Positions 1 to 13,900 of a stretch of DNA of 64,000 nt are shown piece after piece. Every line of letters starts with the position of its first letter. Position 1 is the stretch's first letter. Source of the DNA: Liolophura sinensis (lineage: Eukaryota > Mollusca > Polyplacophora > Chitonida > Chitonidae); the NCBI RefSeq assembly GCF_032854445.1, contig NC_088300.1, positions 42,320,984-42,384,983 of the forward strand, written 5' to 3'. The notes beneath the pieces were generated by a model that saw only the letters and a program-made list of their open reading frames with translations, did not search any database and was not told the DNA's origin. Made by a program: the position numbers and the translations under genes.

Positions 1-1178
1 CCCTCACAGTTTTCAAAAATCAATATTAAAAAAGCAAAGGCGGTACAAATATTTTGTCACAAAACGGTGTACTTCTGCTGAAAAAAATTCCAGTATTATT
101 TTACTGCTGATTAATGCTGTAAGCTGTTTTGTTTCATCTCCATCTCTCAATTAATGCTTTTCCATCAAAGGATAAGAAGTTTTCATCTTCCAAGACAATC
201 AAAATCAGAAGATGCATTCCTTTGATAAAAGTAAAACAAAAACTCAAGCCCAAAACTATACCAAAGGAGGCATGAACAACTGTTTGCTCCCTTACCCATG
301 AACAGGTTTATAATGTATCATGTCTTCAAATATGAATGCTACATGCACTTCTAGGTGGTGTCAAAAATCACAAAAATCCATTTCACATTTCAAAATAATC
401 TTTCATGAGCATATTTGGTTGTGGAAATATTTAGCCTTCATCCACATTGGTAGATTCTTTACCAAAGAGCAATAACGCTACTTAAACCAAATTTCTTAAC
501 GATGCAAGCTGTATCCACATAATCACATACTTTGTGGCTATGCTGTTTATTTGTCATGTAAACTCTATTTGTTTATCACTGGACTAGACACCCCACATGG
601 TACAAGCTCCAACGTATTTTTGTTTACACTCTTACCAATGTTTGATTCAAATCTTGGGAAATTAAACTGTAGACATATCCATAAAGAAAAGTATACATCT
701 GAGACAAAATCAAAAAATAATTAATCATATCTTGAATTTTAAATTATGTATGCAAACACATTTGATACAAAAGATTATAGTGTTGCAAAATGTTCCAATA
801 AATAGCAACATAAAGTTCTTTATAATAAGATAAATACTACAATGAGACTTTAAATAAATCGAGTTTGTATATGTATATATGTGTACTGATTGAAGTTCAT
901 TATGAGCCACTTGGAGATAACAGCTCATATTGGTGGAACTTCTTAACACCCAAAACCATTATTAGACTGGGGAAAAGCAGCCTCACACTAGAGACAGCTG
1001 GGTGGTCTCCCTTGGTGGAGCTGGGCTAGCTTGCTTGACATTGCTTTACTCAATGATACACACACGAAACAAGTATGTGTACATACCCCTGCAGTTCACT
1101 CAGTCATGTCCTTCACATCTCTTCAGGGGTCAGACAGGATTTGCGTCACAAAGAAAGTTCTGTTCCATACTTCCAACC
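1..1178. other. 3' flank of RhoBTB, no gene seen
   Basis: AT-rich sequence downstream of the RhoBTB stop. Short ORFs here show no recognisable domain. A minus-strand AATAAA (TTTATT on plus) near 546 is a candidate poly(A) signal. The stretch probably holds the RhoBTB 3' UTR. Confidence 0.4.
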
Positions 1179-4100
1179 TCAGGTCTGGTCATCACTCATT
1201 GAGCGCTGGATTTTTACCCGACTTCGGCGAGTGAAACAAAGGCAGCCACTGCTTGACCGTTGTCGCTTAAAATTTTGTCTGGGCTGGCGTTTTACAGATA
1301 CCTGGCGTGCTCGCTCAAACATTTCCACTTCCTTATAATACCTAAAATGATGAGCAAAAGTATACATGACACACCTGTGACTACACACTTAAGACACTCT
1401 TTTATATACATGTGTGTACACATGACCATCTGGCCTGACTCAATACAGATGCAGTAGTACTGGTCATAAAACTTTCCGGGTAAACCACAAGTCAACCATA
1501 AAATGAACAATCTGGCATACAGTTCTGTAATTTAAAATGTAAACTTTTCCATTTGTGCATCATAGCTGTGAACAGCTGTCAGTGTTACGTTATTGAAAAC
1601 AAACAATACAATGTTACCGCAGTTAGCTACTGGTATAGATATAGGCATGTTTTGGTCTTTCATTTATTTACTGATTTGCTTAACTGAGGGAGAATACTCA
1701 AGAGTATTATGCTCACTTATACATGTATAACAGCAGCCATGTTTATAAGTTATAAAAACCTTACTCCCTGCGCTGACTTGTCGCTACCTAGATCTGAATT
1801 ATCCCAACACTGCTAGGAAAGGCCAACCATATATGTAGTTCGCATCACAATCACTGTTTCCATTTACGAATATGTGAAATGCAAATATCACCGACTTCAC
1901 AAAATTACTGAGGGAAGAATTCTATTGGACATACAGCAGACAAGTAGGGTGTACGTGTCACTTCAGATCTCGGAACTGAGCATAGGGAGCAGTTACATGT
2001 ATTAGACCTTACTTAAGTGAGATCACAACTTCACCAGGTGCATGATCAACCTCCTCATATAAGCTGAAACAGTGACAGCTCAACTTGAACATATGCAGTC
2101 ATGGGTTTACCATTAGCAGCATGACAAGAGCCTGACTTCCAGGATTTCAAATTTTTATTGACATCTGCAACATCATCTTCAGATATATAACCTACCGTTC
2201 ATTTATTTGACAGCTGTTTAAGACCATACTAAAACATGTTTCACTTACAGGATGGCAGTCAGCATTATGGGCGCAGGAATCCAGAGAACCCGGGAAAAAA
2301 AACACAAACATTCCCACATGTGACTCACAGATATGCATACCAAACTGGTAGAACTTAAGATGTGGTCTTCAAACAAATACTGCACCGTGCAAATGACCAA
2401 GCAAGTGTTGTTGGCTGCTTGTTGTCCCCAAGGCCCTACAAGCAATGGGAGTGGTCTAATCCACAAATTCCCTGTCCATAACCGGTTTTGAACACGCACT
2501 TTATGTGTCCACACCATACATGTGTTTTTTCTATCACTGTAACATTAAACTTACCACTGAGGGGGGTATCTGTGCTTGTCAATGTAAATCTGGTTCTCCA
2601 GCTTCAGCCCCTTCCATAGCTTGGTGTAGTTTTTTGTTAATTCTTTGAAATGTGTTCCCAAATAAAACAGGCAATAGCTTGCCAGCTGGTCTGCATTCAA
2701 AAACTAGAAAAGATGAAGACATCATTTTACTTCAGGGGCATGTGGACTTCTGTTGGTGATGAGAGAAAAATAATACGGCATCAGACAGACACATATTTCG
2801 GCTCAGCAAGATTTATTTATTTATTTGAATGATGCTTTACATCGTACTCAAGACCATTTCACTTATACTATGACAAACAGTATTATGGTGAGAGGGAAAC
2901 CCACAACTCCAAAATGCAACTCACATGGTTTTTATACATTTATGATATATGCAGTAGGATGATATATTTTTACACTCAAAGTGGACAGTGATATTAACCA
3001 TCTTCTACTAAATGACATCACACTGACCTCTTACAAAGGCTGTCTAACATTTAAAACAAAACACAGATACAGCAGAGTACGTTACCTGAGCAGGCTCTAG
3101 CATATTGATGACATCCTCCATGATGTCCTCACCAGCCTCGTCTGCCTTGTTGAGCTCACGAACCACATACTCCTCAGTCAGCTTGATGAGGCGGTTGAGA
3201 CACAGACGGTTGGCCACCTCGATCAGATCCATACAGTCCACACCTGTCATGGCTGGCCGCTCGTCGGTATACAAGTACTCCTGCAGGGCTCGAAATGTGT
3301 CCTTACTGATCCCAGGAAATGGGATCTGAAGAGAAAAATACGCATGCATTCTTGGTTTTGGCATCTGCTTCTGGTCACTCCTACTGACTCACTTGGATCC
3401 AGGCCAGAGGGCCAGAAACACATAAAGAGAGAAAAGGGCAAAGAATGATTGATAACAGTAATGCCTCTCAGGAAGCTGTAGGGAAATCTTAGCCCCAAGT
3501 CTTTCTTTCTCAGGTTAAAGATCATACACCAATGATATGCCATGCATTATATATTTGCTCATTTATTTTATTTGTTTTACAATACACTCAAGAATATTTC
3601 ACTTATCCAATGGCGGTCAGCATTATGGTCAGAGGAAACCGAGTACAACCCCAGGGAAACCCACGACCATTTGCAAGTTACTTGAAGACCATCCAAAGTA
3701 TGGCTGGAGAGGAAAGCCATCATAAGCTGGACTTGAACTCACAGCCACCGCATTGGCTAGCTTCACAAAACTGTTCAAATTACTTCTCCACACCTAACAG
3801 TTCTTTCATAATGTTTCAAAAATATCAGCTGAAGAAGGAATTGAAAAGGTTGAAGAACATGGGTAAGCCAAAAAACACACCTTGCACAACACAAAAAAAT
3901 TTTCAGAAATGACCTGCAGTCTTTATTTCTAGGTGAGAAAAACAAGATTTACTCACCAGTTTTGCTGAAGCCTCTAAGAAATCACTACTAAACATAGCAA
4001 ACATCATGTCACATCGGGCCATTAACAAAGGTTTGTGTGCTGATACAGTTCCATCATCAACTTCAAATGTGATATCTACAACAAAGAGCAAATGAATAGA

Positions 4101-7100
4101 TTGCAGCAATAAAATTTAAGCTTTGAAACACAAGTGGCATATTTTCCGAAATCATTCTAAGATTTCGATTATCATTTATTTACTTATTTATTTATTTGAC
4201 TGGTGTTTTACGCCATACTCAGGAATATTTCACTTACACAGCAGTGACCAGCATTATGTTTGGTGGGTGGAAACCATGCAGAGCCCGGGGGGAAAGCCCA
4301 GGATCATCTGCAGGTTGCTGGCAGACCTTCCCACATACGGGTGGAGAGGAAGCAAGTATGCAATGGACTTAAACTCACACCGATTGCATAGGTGAGAGGC
4401 TCTTGGGTCATTGCATCTGAATATAGCAACAGATTCCACAGAACATTCAGGTGATGCTGTTACCTGTCAGTAACTTCTTCTCCAAGGCCAGTTCTCGGAG
4501 CTTACTGCAGCGTACACGGTGGAACTGGTTCTCTGCCTCAGCATTCAGATAGGCCTCATTAGTCTGGAAACTGGAGATCATGACGAGCAGGTTGGTCAGT
4601 CCCATCAGTTCTGCAGCTCGCTTGACTTCCTCAAACAGATCGTAGTCCTCCCGGGCTTTCCCTGTGTACAGATACTGCAGGATGAACTCAAACACACGTG
4701 GTGAGATGTCGGAATTCAGCGTGACCACAGTCTGCAGCAGGAACTGGCCTGGGTGGTATGGGTCATCACATCTTTGTAGATGTACCGAGTGGAAGGCTGG
4801 CAGGTTCACCTCCTTGTATGGCAGAGGAGGCTGAGTGTCCATAGCGTCTCCACCATCCCCTGTGTCTCCCTCCCCTGACAAACCTGTGAGCTGGGGAAGA
4901 TAACTCTCTAAGGCATGTCCCATCTCATCACCAAGCAAAAGCTTTTGACGGTCATCCCCATCCTCAAACAAGAGCTCTTCGCTTAAGTCTGTGGCTGAGG
5001 TTTTCACCGAGATAGCCCCAGAAGCGGTGGAAGCAGGGGAGATAACTACATCTGACAAATCCATGGTGAATAGCTCATAGAACACATCAGCGGCCACCAT
5101 AAGGACAATCTTGTGAGCTTGGAAGCAGTTGCCCTGCACACTGAAAATAACATCACAGTCAGACTGGTGGAACAGCAAACGACTGAGGTCATCCTGGAAT
5201 GTGGCAAATGGCACCACAACCTTTGGTGGCTTGGGTTTGGGGAATTCCATGGGGCGCTGCATTAGAGGGTGTCGCAGCTTGCGTAAATCTGTGTTCCAAA
5301 AGCGCACCTTCCTACGGTCGCAGACTGAAGCTCGTACTACGTTGTCAAAAACATCATTAACCCCATAGTGCGTGAGGACACTTGTTTCATAATAAGGTGC
5401 TCCAATCTCCTTGGCTACCTCACGACCTTGCTCTGGAGATATTATGTCATTTTCTGTTATGTCTCTGTCAACACACAACAAAGTATATTAACACTACATC
5501 AGACGATTCATTTGAATTCTTGGGTTACAGCTTAACTTCATGAACAGTTAACATGGCGATCATGGTAGCACACTGTCTGACAGTCAGTAATGTCAATCTG
5601 TTTAACAGCTTACTACCTAATACCAGTGTTCAGTAACGCTTGCTTAATAACATTAACTGGCATTTTCATGCACAAGCAGATGATGATGAAAAGTTCTTTT
5701 TCATATATCTCTAAACTTAAAATTATGTTACAAACAATCTTAACAACTAATTCTTGGAAAAATATTGTCAGTTGTACAAAATTTTTGACACTGTGTTCTT
5801 TAAGAAAGATTTTCCTGACACTGCTTACTGCTTACCTGTAGAGCAGGCCTTTGTTCATCTTGAGGTACTCCTCATCTTTGTACATGTAGCGCAAATCTAC
5901 CTGGGTACCCACTAGCACAATGGGTGTGGAGGGGATGGCCTGTTTTATCTCTGGATACCAGACCCGCCTCACATTCCTCAGGGAGTTGGGGGAGACTGTA
6001 CTAAAACAGAGCAGCACCACGTCTGCCCTACAACAAATAAGCATTTCACATTAACAAAATAATTCTTTTTATGCCATTAAACCATGCAGCATTATATCTT
6101 AGTAATAAAATGTTAAACGCAATAATGGATTGCCAAATGTAAACTATTATTCCTGTACCACTCCAAAATTTCATTCTTCTACAACACTGAGGTGTCCATA
6201 ACACAATGCTCAAGGAATTTTCAAATACCTGATGTCAATCAAATTTATGGGCGGGGGAAACTAGAGAGCTCAAAGTAACCTCCTTGAACAACAGAAACAT
6301 TGACAGTTGGATTTGAACACCCAATAGAAGCAATGAGCCAGTGTTGTTAAGAACCATCTGAGCCATGGCCGTGCACGTATCTACCGGCAGATCACCTGTT
6401 GTAGGCAAACCCTCTGTCCTTGTCATGATAGCCAAATGTATCCCATAGTCTGAGGGAGATTGGGACACCATCCACTTCACGCCATGATCTCTCCAAAACC
6501 TGAAACAGTACAAGCAGATTTCTGAAAAGACAGAGATTTCATACAACTATTGTACTGTTGGAAAGGCAACCACAGATGGGAAAGAACAAAGGGCAGCTTG
6601 TACATGTATGTGATCAACAAGACTGTGTTAAGCAGGTTTTAAAAATCTCACTAATACTATTATTATTTCATGTTCTAATTTAATTTTAGGTCTTCTAAAT
6701 AGTTTTTCAAGGCTGTCAACAGTTTTCAACACTAATTTGGCCTCATCCTGATGATGTCTCCCATCTGGTATACATACATCTGGTATACATGTATTTATAC
6801 ACATGTAGACAAGCCTCACAGGGACACCACACAGAATAGTTTACCAGAGAAACTGCCTAAACTAGTCATAGTATACTGACATAATTCTCATCATAGATCC
6901 CTTATACTGCATGTGAAACCATCTTTTTCTTCATTTACTTATTTATTTATTTGATTGGTGTTTTACAGTGTATTCAAAAATATTTCACTTATATGACTGC
7001 AGCCAGCATTATGGGTGAAATCCAGGCAGCACCTGGGGGAAACCCAAGACCATCCGCAGGTTGCTGCCTGACCTTCCCATGTACGGCAAGAGAGGAAGCC

Positions 7101-7701
7101 AGCATGAGATGGACTTCAACTCACAGCAACCACATTGGTGGGAAGCTCCCGAGTCATTGCGTTGTGCTTACGTGCTAACCCCCTCAGCCACGAAGCCCCC
7201 CCCCCCCCCCCACCCACAATCTATGCCTGAAAATCTTCCACTTGTGAAGACACTTGACCTGTCAGCCAGTGGCCACTTAACACAACTTCATAAATCAATT
7301 TTACGTAGGTACATGATGTTACCTTACGCTGACATAACCCAGGCAAGTATGTTTTTTTTTTTTTGTGGAAGTGACCCCAGGTTAGTACCAGCACAAGGCA
7401 GTTATAACATTTTCAGGATTATCTGATCATTCTGACGTATTTTCAGCATCTCATTCATAGTTTCAATCAGGCACATTTATTGTACATTGTATTAGACTCT
7501 GAAATTACAGACCTCCCTGTCATTCCTGTAGTGATCAATGGCCCAGACAGTGGCTACATGAGTCTTCACCAGCTGCTGTAGAGTGTACTTGGTGTCACAG
7601 GCTCGAGCACACACCAAACAAGTCTTTCCCACACCAGGGTCACCAACCACAACACATTTTACAAACTCATTTGCATCTCGATGACTAGTAGCTGTTGCCA
7701 T
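1179..7701 (-). CDS. RHOBTB: RhoBTB: atypical Rho GTPase with two BTB domains, complete, 8 coding exons
   Basis: Coding exons, in gene order: 7513-7701, 6396-6499, 5836-6027, 4464-5464, 3957-4075, 3086-3325, 2555-2703, 1179-1341. All have GT/AG borders and phases that join to 718 aa plus stop; human RHOBTB1 and 2 are about 700-730 aa. Residues 13-200 form the Rho-like GTPase domain, with P-loop GDPGVGKT at 20-27. DTFG replaces the usual DTAG, and TQVD replaces the guanine-specificity motif, as is typical of this divergent family. The first BTB starts near residue 253 and is interrupted by an acidic linker. The second BTB spans about 496-615. The C-terminal exon is basic and has no CaaX prenylation box. 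Family knowledge: RhoBTB proteins are Cullin-3 ubiquitin ligase adaptors rather than classical switches. The start ATG has a good context (GCCATGG), and an acceptor at about 7731 shows that a 5' UTR exon lies upstream. Confidence 0.95.
2811..2906 (-). repeat. SINE family A, 3' fragment
   Basis: It has the (AAAT)n tail and the conserved 3' domain of the tRNA-derived SINE seen complete at 24064-24337, in reverse orientation and diverged. It lies in the intron before RhoBTB coding exon 7. Confidence 0.75.
3561..3757 (-). repeat. SINE family A, partial copy
   Basis: A reverse-orientation copy with tail, 3' domain, middle domain and part of the tRNA-like head, including the B-box region at its right end. 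It sits in a RhoBTB intron. Confidence 0.8.
4174..4415 (-). repeat. SINE family A, nearly full copy
   Basis: A reverse-orientation copy carrying the (AAAT)n tail, the 3' and middle domains and most of the tRNA-like head. It ends about 50 bp from RhoBTB coding exon 4. Confidence 0.85.
6932..7211 (-). repeat. SINE family A, near full length
   Basis: A reverse-orientation copy covering tail to head, ending in a long C run that matches the G-rich 5' end of the element. It lies in RhoBTB intron 1. Confidence 0.88.
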
Positions 7702-7729
7702 GGCTTATACCAATCAAAATGCATCCTGT
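7702..7729 (-). other. RHOBTB: RhoBTB 5' UTR piece after an upstream splice acceptor
   Basis: On the minus strand a pyrimidine-rich tract ending in TTCCAG at about 7730 precedes 28 nt that lead into the RhoBTB ATG. No coding frame runs through it into the protein. It is probably the end of a 5' UTR intron. A good donor (CAG/GTAAGTT) on the same strand at about 10585 could mark the upstream non-coding exon, but this is a guess. Confidence 0.5.
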
Positions 7730-8910
7730 TACAACCTGGAAGATAAATGATAACATACTGTGAGTACATATATGTAGTATTGTACACTTGTACCCATTGA
7801 TTAAACTGTACATTGACATAGTATGACAGTAAGAAGGCTCAGGGTGGAAGAAACTGGACAGAGCCCAGGGGAAACAATTGTTCCCAACTACGTGCAGGCA
7901 AAAGCCAAGCCAGCAGGGCCAAGAACTGAAATTAATAGCACACCAGTCAGGGATTTATCATAGACGTCTATCAGAAGTGATTCGATTCTCCAGCAAGGGC
8001 ACCACTTCTGAGTGTCTGCGATTCGCTTTTTCCTAAGATAAAGTTATGGCTGCGCCAGTAAGATTTGAGTTTCAAAATGCCAACCCAGAGGTCAAAAGCT
8101 TAGAGTAAGATAAAATAAAATTTTATAGAGGAACATAAGGTAATATTCTGTACAACTAGGATAAAAAAAAAAAGATACCTGAAAACAACATACCTGAAAC
8201 TTACACATAATCAAATTTCTATGTGTATGTACATGTATATGTTAGCATCCGCCATGCAAACAATTCAAAGGCCAAATGTACATGCAGTCTCGGGGAGTTC
8301 AGGGAGAGCCTATTGACAACAAACGGCAGGAGTGTATTGACTCACACTGATAAAAGCTGCATTCAAACAGACACGGCGCAGCATAAATCTCCCTTTTAAG
8401 TGCCAGGTGAAGTAAGCAACAAACATATTTCACTCTAGAGAAGCCATAAATGATCACAGCTACAGAGATGATTATCGACCTGAAAATGACAACCCCTCTC
8501 GGACATGAATAACATGAATGTTTAGTGGCTGAAATTTTGAGACGTAATAGTTTTCACAAATTAGCAATGTATGGACAGTTGTGCATACATATGTTCTTCA
8601 GAAAGATAATCCCCTCATTTCTTGTCTCTTTCATCACTTTTTTGTATTATGAATGAATGATTATGGTTTAATGCCCCTGCAAGAATATTGCAGATATATC
8701 ACAACTTATGTATTGTAGCTGAAATTGAGACAAAGCTATGTAATCAATAAATTGTCACAATTAAAACTGGTCAGTGTTAGCTTATATACATGGAGATGCA
8801 GCAGACAGAGAACAATATGGATGTAGCTGGCACAATTCAAATAAGATACGAGAAAACCGTAGTACCTTTATGAGCTATTTTTGTGTTGGTGTGAGACCTC
8901 ATTTACATGT

Positions 8911-9170
8911 ATTTATTTATTTATTTGATTGGTGACTTACTCTGTACTCAAGAATATTTCACTAATACAATGACGGCCAGCATTTAAGTAAGAGGAAATT
9001 GGGCAGAGCCAGTGGGAAACCCACAACCATCCGCAGGTTACTGCCAGACCTTCCCACATATGGCCGGAGAGAGGAAGCCAGAATGAACTGCACTAAATGC
9101 GGAGGCTCCTGGGTCATTGCGCCATGCTGGCGTGCTAACCCCCTCAGCAACAGACCCCCCTCCCCTCCCT
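8911..9170 (-). repeat. SINE family A, near full length
   Basis: A reverse-orientation copy from the (AAAT)n tail to the tRNA-like head with a C-rich end. It lies in the RhoBTB-DBNL interval. Confidence 0.85.
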
Positions 9171-9596
9171 GCAAGACATCACAGTAGAACGCAAATACCT
9201 TTAGAGATGAAGGAACAGGTATTGCATTTCTTGCTCAATACTCTGGAAATAGTTTAAGCCTTTTTAACAGATGTAGCAGCGTGTCAAGATGATGCACACA
9301 CAAAAATCCTGTCTGTGCACAACCTAGATCCTCACACCTATAATCCTGCCTTTCTTAATCTAAGCCTTTTTTCCAGAATAAATAAGGTGAGTTTGCATTT
9401 CAGGAGTCCTGAAATATGGATAATGGATAAACATGCAATATAATACTAAACTAATGTTTGTCAGTGTGCATATGGACAGTTAACTTAGTGCCAAAATGTA
9501 ACATTACCTTGATAAATATAGATGCATATAAATTCATATATCTGTACTTGCAATCACGTGTATTTGGATACATATACATTACACACATGAGTAACA

Positions 9597-9789
9597 TGGG
9601 GGCCTCCATGGCTGATGGGGTTAGCACGCCAGCACGGCGCAATGATCAAGAAGCCTCCCACCAATGTGGTTGCTGTGAGTTCATCGCATGCTGGCTTCGT
9701 CTCCAGCCCTACGTGGGAAGGCTGTTGTATGAATGAAATATTCTTGAGTACAGTGTAAAACACCACTCAAATAAATAAATAAATAAATA
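9597..9789 (+). repeat. SINE family A, internally deleted copy
   Basis: The tRNA-like head starts at GGGGCCTCC. The middle domain is mostly missing, and the 3' domain and (AAAT)n tail are present. Confidence 0.85.
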
Positions 9790-10905
9790 GGAGTCATAAG
9801 CTATTCAATTTCTACCCATGAGCAAAACAATTTTACCGGTACATGTATAGCCTATATCACAGTCGCAGCCATAGAAATAGCTGCCCATCCACTTGCACTA
9901 GTGGACTCATGAAAAAGAAAATTAGTGCTATTTAAACTCCCTGTTTTCAGCACTTTAAACATCACAGTGATTGAACAAAATGAAATGAGGAGATCATGCT
10001 CTAACAAAATAGCTTCAAAAATGGTTGCCTCTGGTCCCAAATCTAAGGTCCATGCCTGTTATAATTTCTCCATTGTCCCATGAAACATAGGAACAACATT
10101 TAGATGAAATGTAAGCTATATTACTTGTCGGGTTGGGTAAAACTAGGATAATTGCTCATTTTGCACAGTCCCTACTTTAACATATTCCCAGTAACCCTGT
10201 AAATGAACTGTTTGAAATCAGTATGATCCTAAAGCCTACAAAAGAGAAAGCTACATCAATAAACTGACCTTCTTTTATTGCTGCCTGTATGTGTTCTATC
10301 CTCTTATACTTATTAATTATAGACTTAATTTAAACAGGTTTTTGATTCTGGGCCTACATATCTCATTTGGTGGCAAAGGATCTGACCTGGCTTGTGCAAA
10401 ATCTGCTCAAGTGGCTATTAGAAACAGAGCTAGGCAGCTAGACAGACGGACAGTGTTACAAACATCAAACCGTACGCCTAACAGTAACATTGATAATATG
10501 GGGGCCTATATAATGTATTAGGCGTGATCTACTGCGTATATAGTTTACCATTCATTCTGACAGACACCTGAGAGGCAACTTACCTGAAACAGCTTCACAA
10601 CTAGAAAAGGTTCCAGTTTGCCACAGAAAACAGCAGTGTTTCCATTCATTTGAAACCATTCGAATGATGCCATTGATGGATGGCAAAACAATGAAAGATT
10701 TAAGTTTAGTTCACAAACATTTTTGCCAAAGTGTTGATAAACCCAGCAGCTTAAGATGACAGTTGTTAGGAGCACATACTTACCCCTTACAAAACAGATG
10801 CTTTTACTCCAAAATAGCAATCATTTACTTTTTCATAATGATATGAGATAATTTATATTTTGCTTCTTCTGTTAGGTGTTCTCGAGCCTCTGCATAAACA
10901 AATCC

Positions 10906-10913
10906 TGACGTCA
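10906..10913. promoter_or_regulatory. Perfect CRE palindrome upstream of DBNL
   Basis: TGACGTCA lies 72 bp before the DBNL start codon, with a TGACG half site about 25 bp further on. The full palindrome is the consensus for CREB/ATF factors. Its position fits a core promoter, but no expression data support this here. Confidence 0.45.
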
Positions 10914-10984
10914 GCGAATTGTGTGTACACACATTATGTGACGTTCTCCTCACGCAAGGTTCTTCCCATCCAAAACCGGCTAGG

Positions 10985-13900
10985 ATGGCGCTTGACGTTC
11001 GGAAGAACAAGGATTCTCTCCTTGCAGCTTACAATGCTGTCTCTAAGCATGATTCGAATACTGACTGGTAGGCCTTTAAGTAAATGTCTTAATTAGCTCT
11101 ACTTAATATCTATCTGTTTGAGAGTTTATTCTTGCCAGCCGAAAACAACAACGGGAGGGGCATCTCTCCCCAACTTCCGCCTCCCAGTCTCACGCTGAGC
11201 TTAAGACCCTGTGTTTTTCGATTTTGTAACCGAGCATTTTTCAGGATATTTGTATATTTGACAATTACTTTATGTCTACTCACTTAATTATTTTACCACC
11301 TTGCATACTGTTTAGTTTAGCTCTAAAACAATATCTTTATAAAAAAAAAATAAATAAATCATCCTTTAATGATCAATGAGTCATTGTTTGAATGGTCAAA
11401 TGATCTAATTGAGAAAGGGTCAGTGTAACTGTATTACTGCGGGCCTGTTTCGCTCAATCTATTTCCATGCACCTCTTTGACTATATCAGATTTTTTATAG
11501 TAGGCTGTTGTCAGATTTGTTCAATTGTGTGGATCCCCTTCCAGTAGTGACATACTTTGTAATCAAATTACAAGATCTAATTGATTTGATCAAGCCAAAA
11601 TGCTCACTTCCAAAAAAGCGTGTACAAGATTTTCCCGTTACAGAATGGTTTTCTGCCTATGTGGTGTGACTTCTGGTTGCTTGAATTTTGTGTATGCATT
11701 GATGTATAACAACTTATTTAGAAAGCCTACATTCCTCATAGCCATTAGTGCATTGTACGTATGGCATGTGTATATAGATGTGCCAAAATTGTAAATCAAG
11801 CTTTGGACAATACTTGAAGATGTGCATGTTCTCTCTTTTTTTTTAACACAGCTCAACAATTTTTAGCATACATACTGTACACATATAGCACCTTTCACAC
11901 AGTGATTTTCAGATGTACAACTGTAACAGTTTTCTGTCACATGATCTATAAATATGGGTGAAATTGCGGGTCAGGTAACATGTTCTTCAGCATCAAATTC
12001 TTCAAATTCAGATTTTTTGTTTTCACATGTCGTCACATGATATGTATCAGTTAAAACCTAATTTGCATACATATTGCATCTTTTTTCTGTCAAAATAGCC
12101 TCTAGGGAACGCTTGTGATGTTTGTTAAATTTTATGTCAATCGGACGTTTGGTTTTGAAGAAAATGACTGTCAAATGTCATTTGTTAAATGTCACTCAGC
12201 TTTTTACTCGTCAAAATTCATCTCAGAGTCTACCACATTTCACACATTTCTGTTGGGCCTTTTTAGATGTAGAAGTTTTTCAATTTAGAAAAATGGCAAT
12301 TTTCTTTTTGGTATGTACGACTTCCAGTTTGCTGATGTCATCACTGGTTATGCAAAATTTGTTCTCCTTGCCTGGGGATGGTGTTAGGCCCTTAAGATTG
12401 TGTCTCTAGCTTCATTGTTTCTGGAGATATACCAACTTCCGGTTTGAAAAAATTCATTTTCGGAGTCAGCATCAAAAACTACATCAGATATGACTATTTG
12501 CCGAACATCATCTGTGAAAGTGTAGAAGCTATTAACATAAAAAAGATTTTTTGGTCACATAACATGTTCACCTGATATCGAGCTTGTACAGTTTTTCAAT
12601 AAAAAAAATTACACAATCTCACCCTTAATGTGCCTAGGCTTTGTGCAACTGCAGTTAAACTTTCAGCTAAATCGCATCAGCCATTGTGAAGGAGAAGATT
12701 TCTTTAGATTTTGCACAAAATTCAATATGGGGACCAAGCGATGTTTAGAAAACATAAAAAGCTCAATTTTTGATCCTTTTTTTAGGATATTTTTTAACAA
12801 CATAACTTAATAAAAGTTTTTGATGGAGAATTTGGATGACTTTTGTTTGATTTTGTGGTGCTTGACAGCCAGATTTAAGAATTGCGGCTGAGCTGATGAC
12901 AAAGAGCTGTGGGGCTTAACACAAAGAGAAAGTGCCAAAATATTTAAATTATTATATATATATATTATTTATATATATATATTATATATTTATTAAATTT
13001 ATATTATATATTTGATTGCTGTTTAATGCAGTACTCAAGAATGTATTCACATGATTTAAAGATGATTGTAGTCACACATGTAGCATCACACAAAATTTAC
13101 TGCCAGTGTATTAGTGGGCATTTGGGTAAAAACTTATTCGAGATGTAATTCTGTTATATAAACAAAATCAATCCATTTTAAATCAGATCTTTAAACCACT
13201 GCAAAAACCTACTATCAGTTCGAGCTCTATTAAACGAAGTGACTCTTATGTCATTAAGAGCTTCAAAGGGGTAGTTGCCTTGCAATAGCAGCAACAAATA
13301 TGATGAATTTCTTCAGTTATAAATGAAAGATTTGCTTTGATTGGTCCGTAAGTAGTTTATATATCCACTGATCTCTGCAGTTCACTAGAGGTCACTTAAC
13401 AAACTGTCAGTGGAAGTATTAGATTGTTGTTGGCATGCTGATGTTGATTTACATAAGATCTGATTATATGTTCAAAGGCTTGAAAGTTTTTCCGTTTCAC
13501 TGCAATTTGCAGGGTTTTTTTTATAACAGCCTTTAAAACATTTTGATTTTAAAGTGTTTTCATGATGTTTGTCATGTCTTCCATAGATCAAAAACTTCCA
13601 TAATCTGCTTGGATTCCTGTAAAACATTTTTACAAAAATAGTATTGAAAATGTCAAATTGCATATCTGCTTTCTTTGTACAAGTGGATGTGGGAGTTATT
13701 GATATTAACATGCAATCCTCGAATTGGTTTACTTTTATATGCATTAGGGTCTGCCAGCAACCTGCGGATGGTCGTGGGTTTCCCCCGGGCTCTGCCCAGT
13801 TTCACCCACCATAATGCTGGCCGCCGTCGTATAAGTGAAATATTCTTGAGTACGGCGTAAAACACCAATCAAATAAATAAATAAATAAATTTATATGCAT

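Larger units (their letters stand above)
7732..10984. other. Divergent intergenic region between RhoBTB and DBNL
   Basis: The two genes face away from each other here. I see no conserved coding exon. It holds two SINE family A copies (8911-9170 and 9597-9789), a mollusc-type dispersed repeat fragment near 8650-8705, and the promoter-proximal DBNL sequence with a CRE. A minus-strand ORF near 10545-10820 ends at a good splice donor, but it has no recognisable domain and does not splice in frame into RhoBTB. Confidence 0.6.

Noticed and set aside
10545-10820. Minus-strand ORF before a good donor, as an N-terminal exon of RhoBTB
   Set aside because: The joined frame runs out of phase with the RhoBTB ATG; at most it is 5' UTR.
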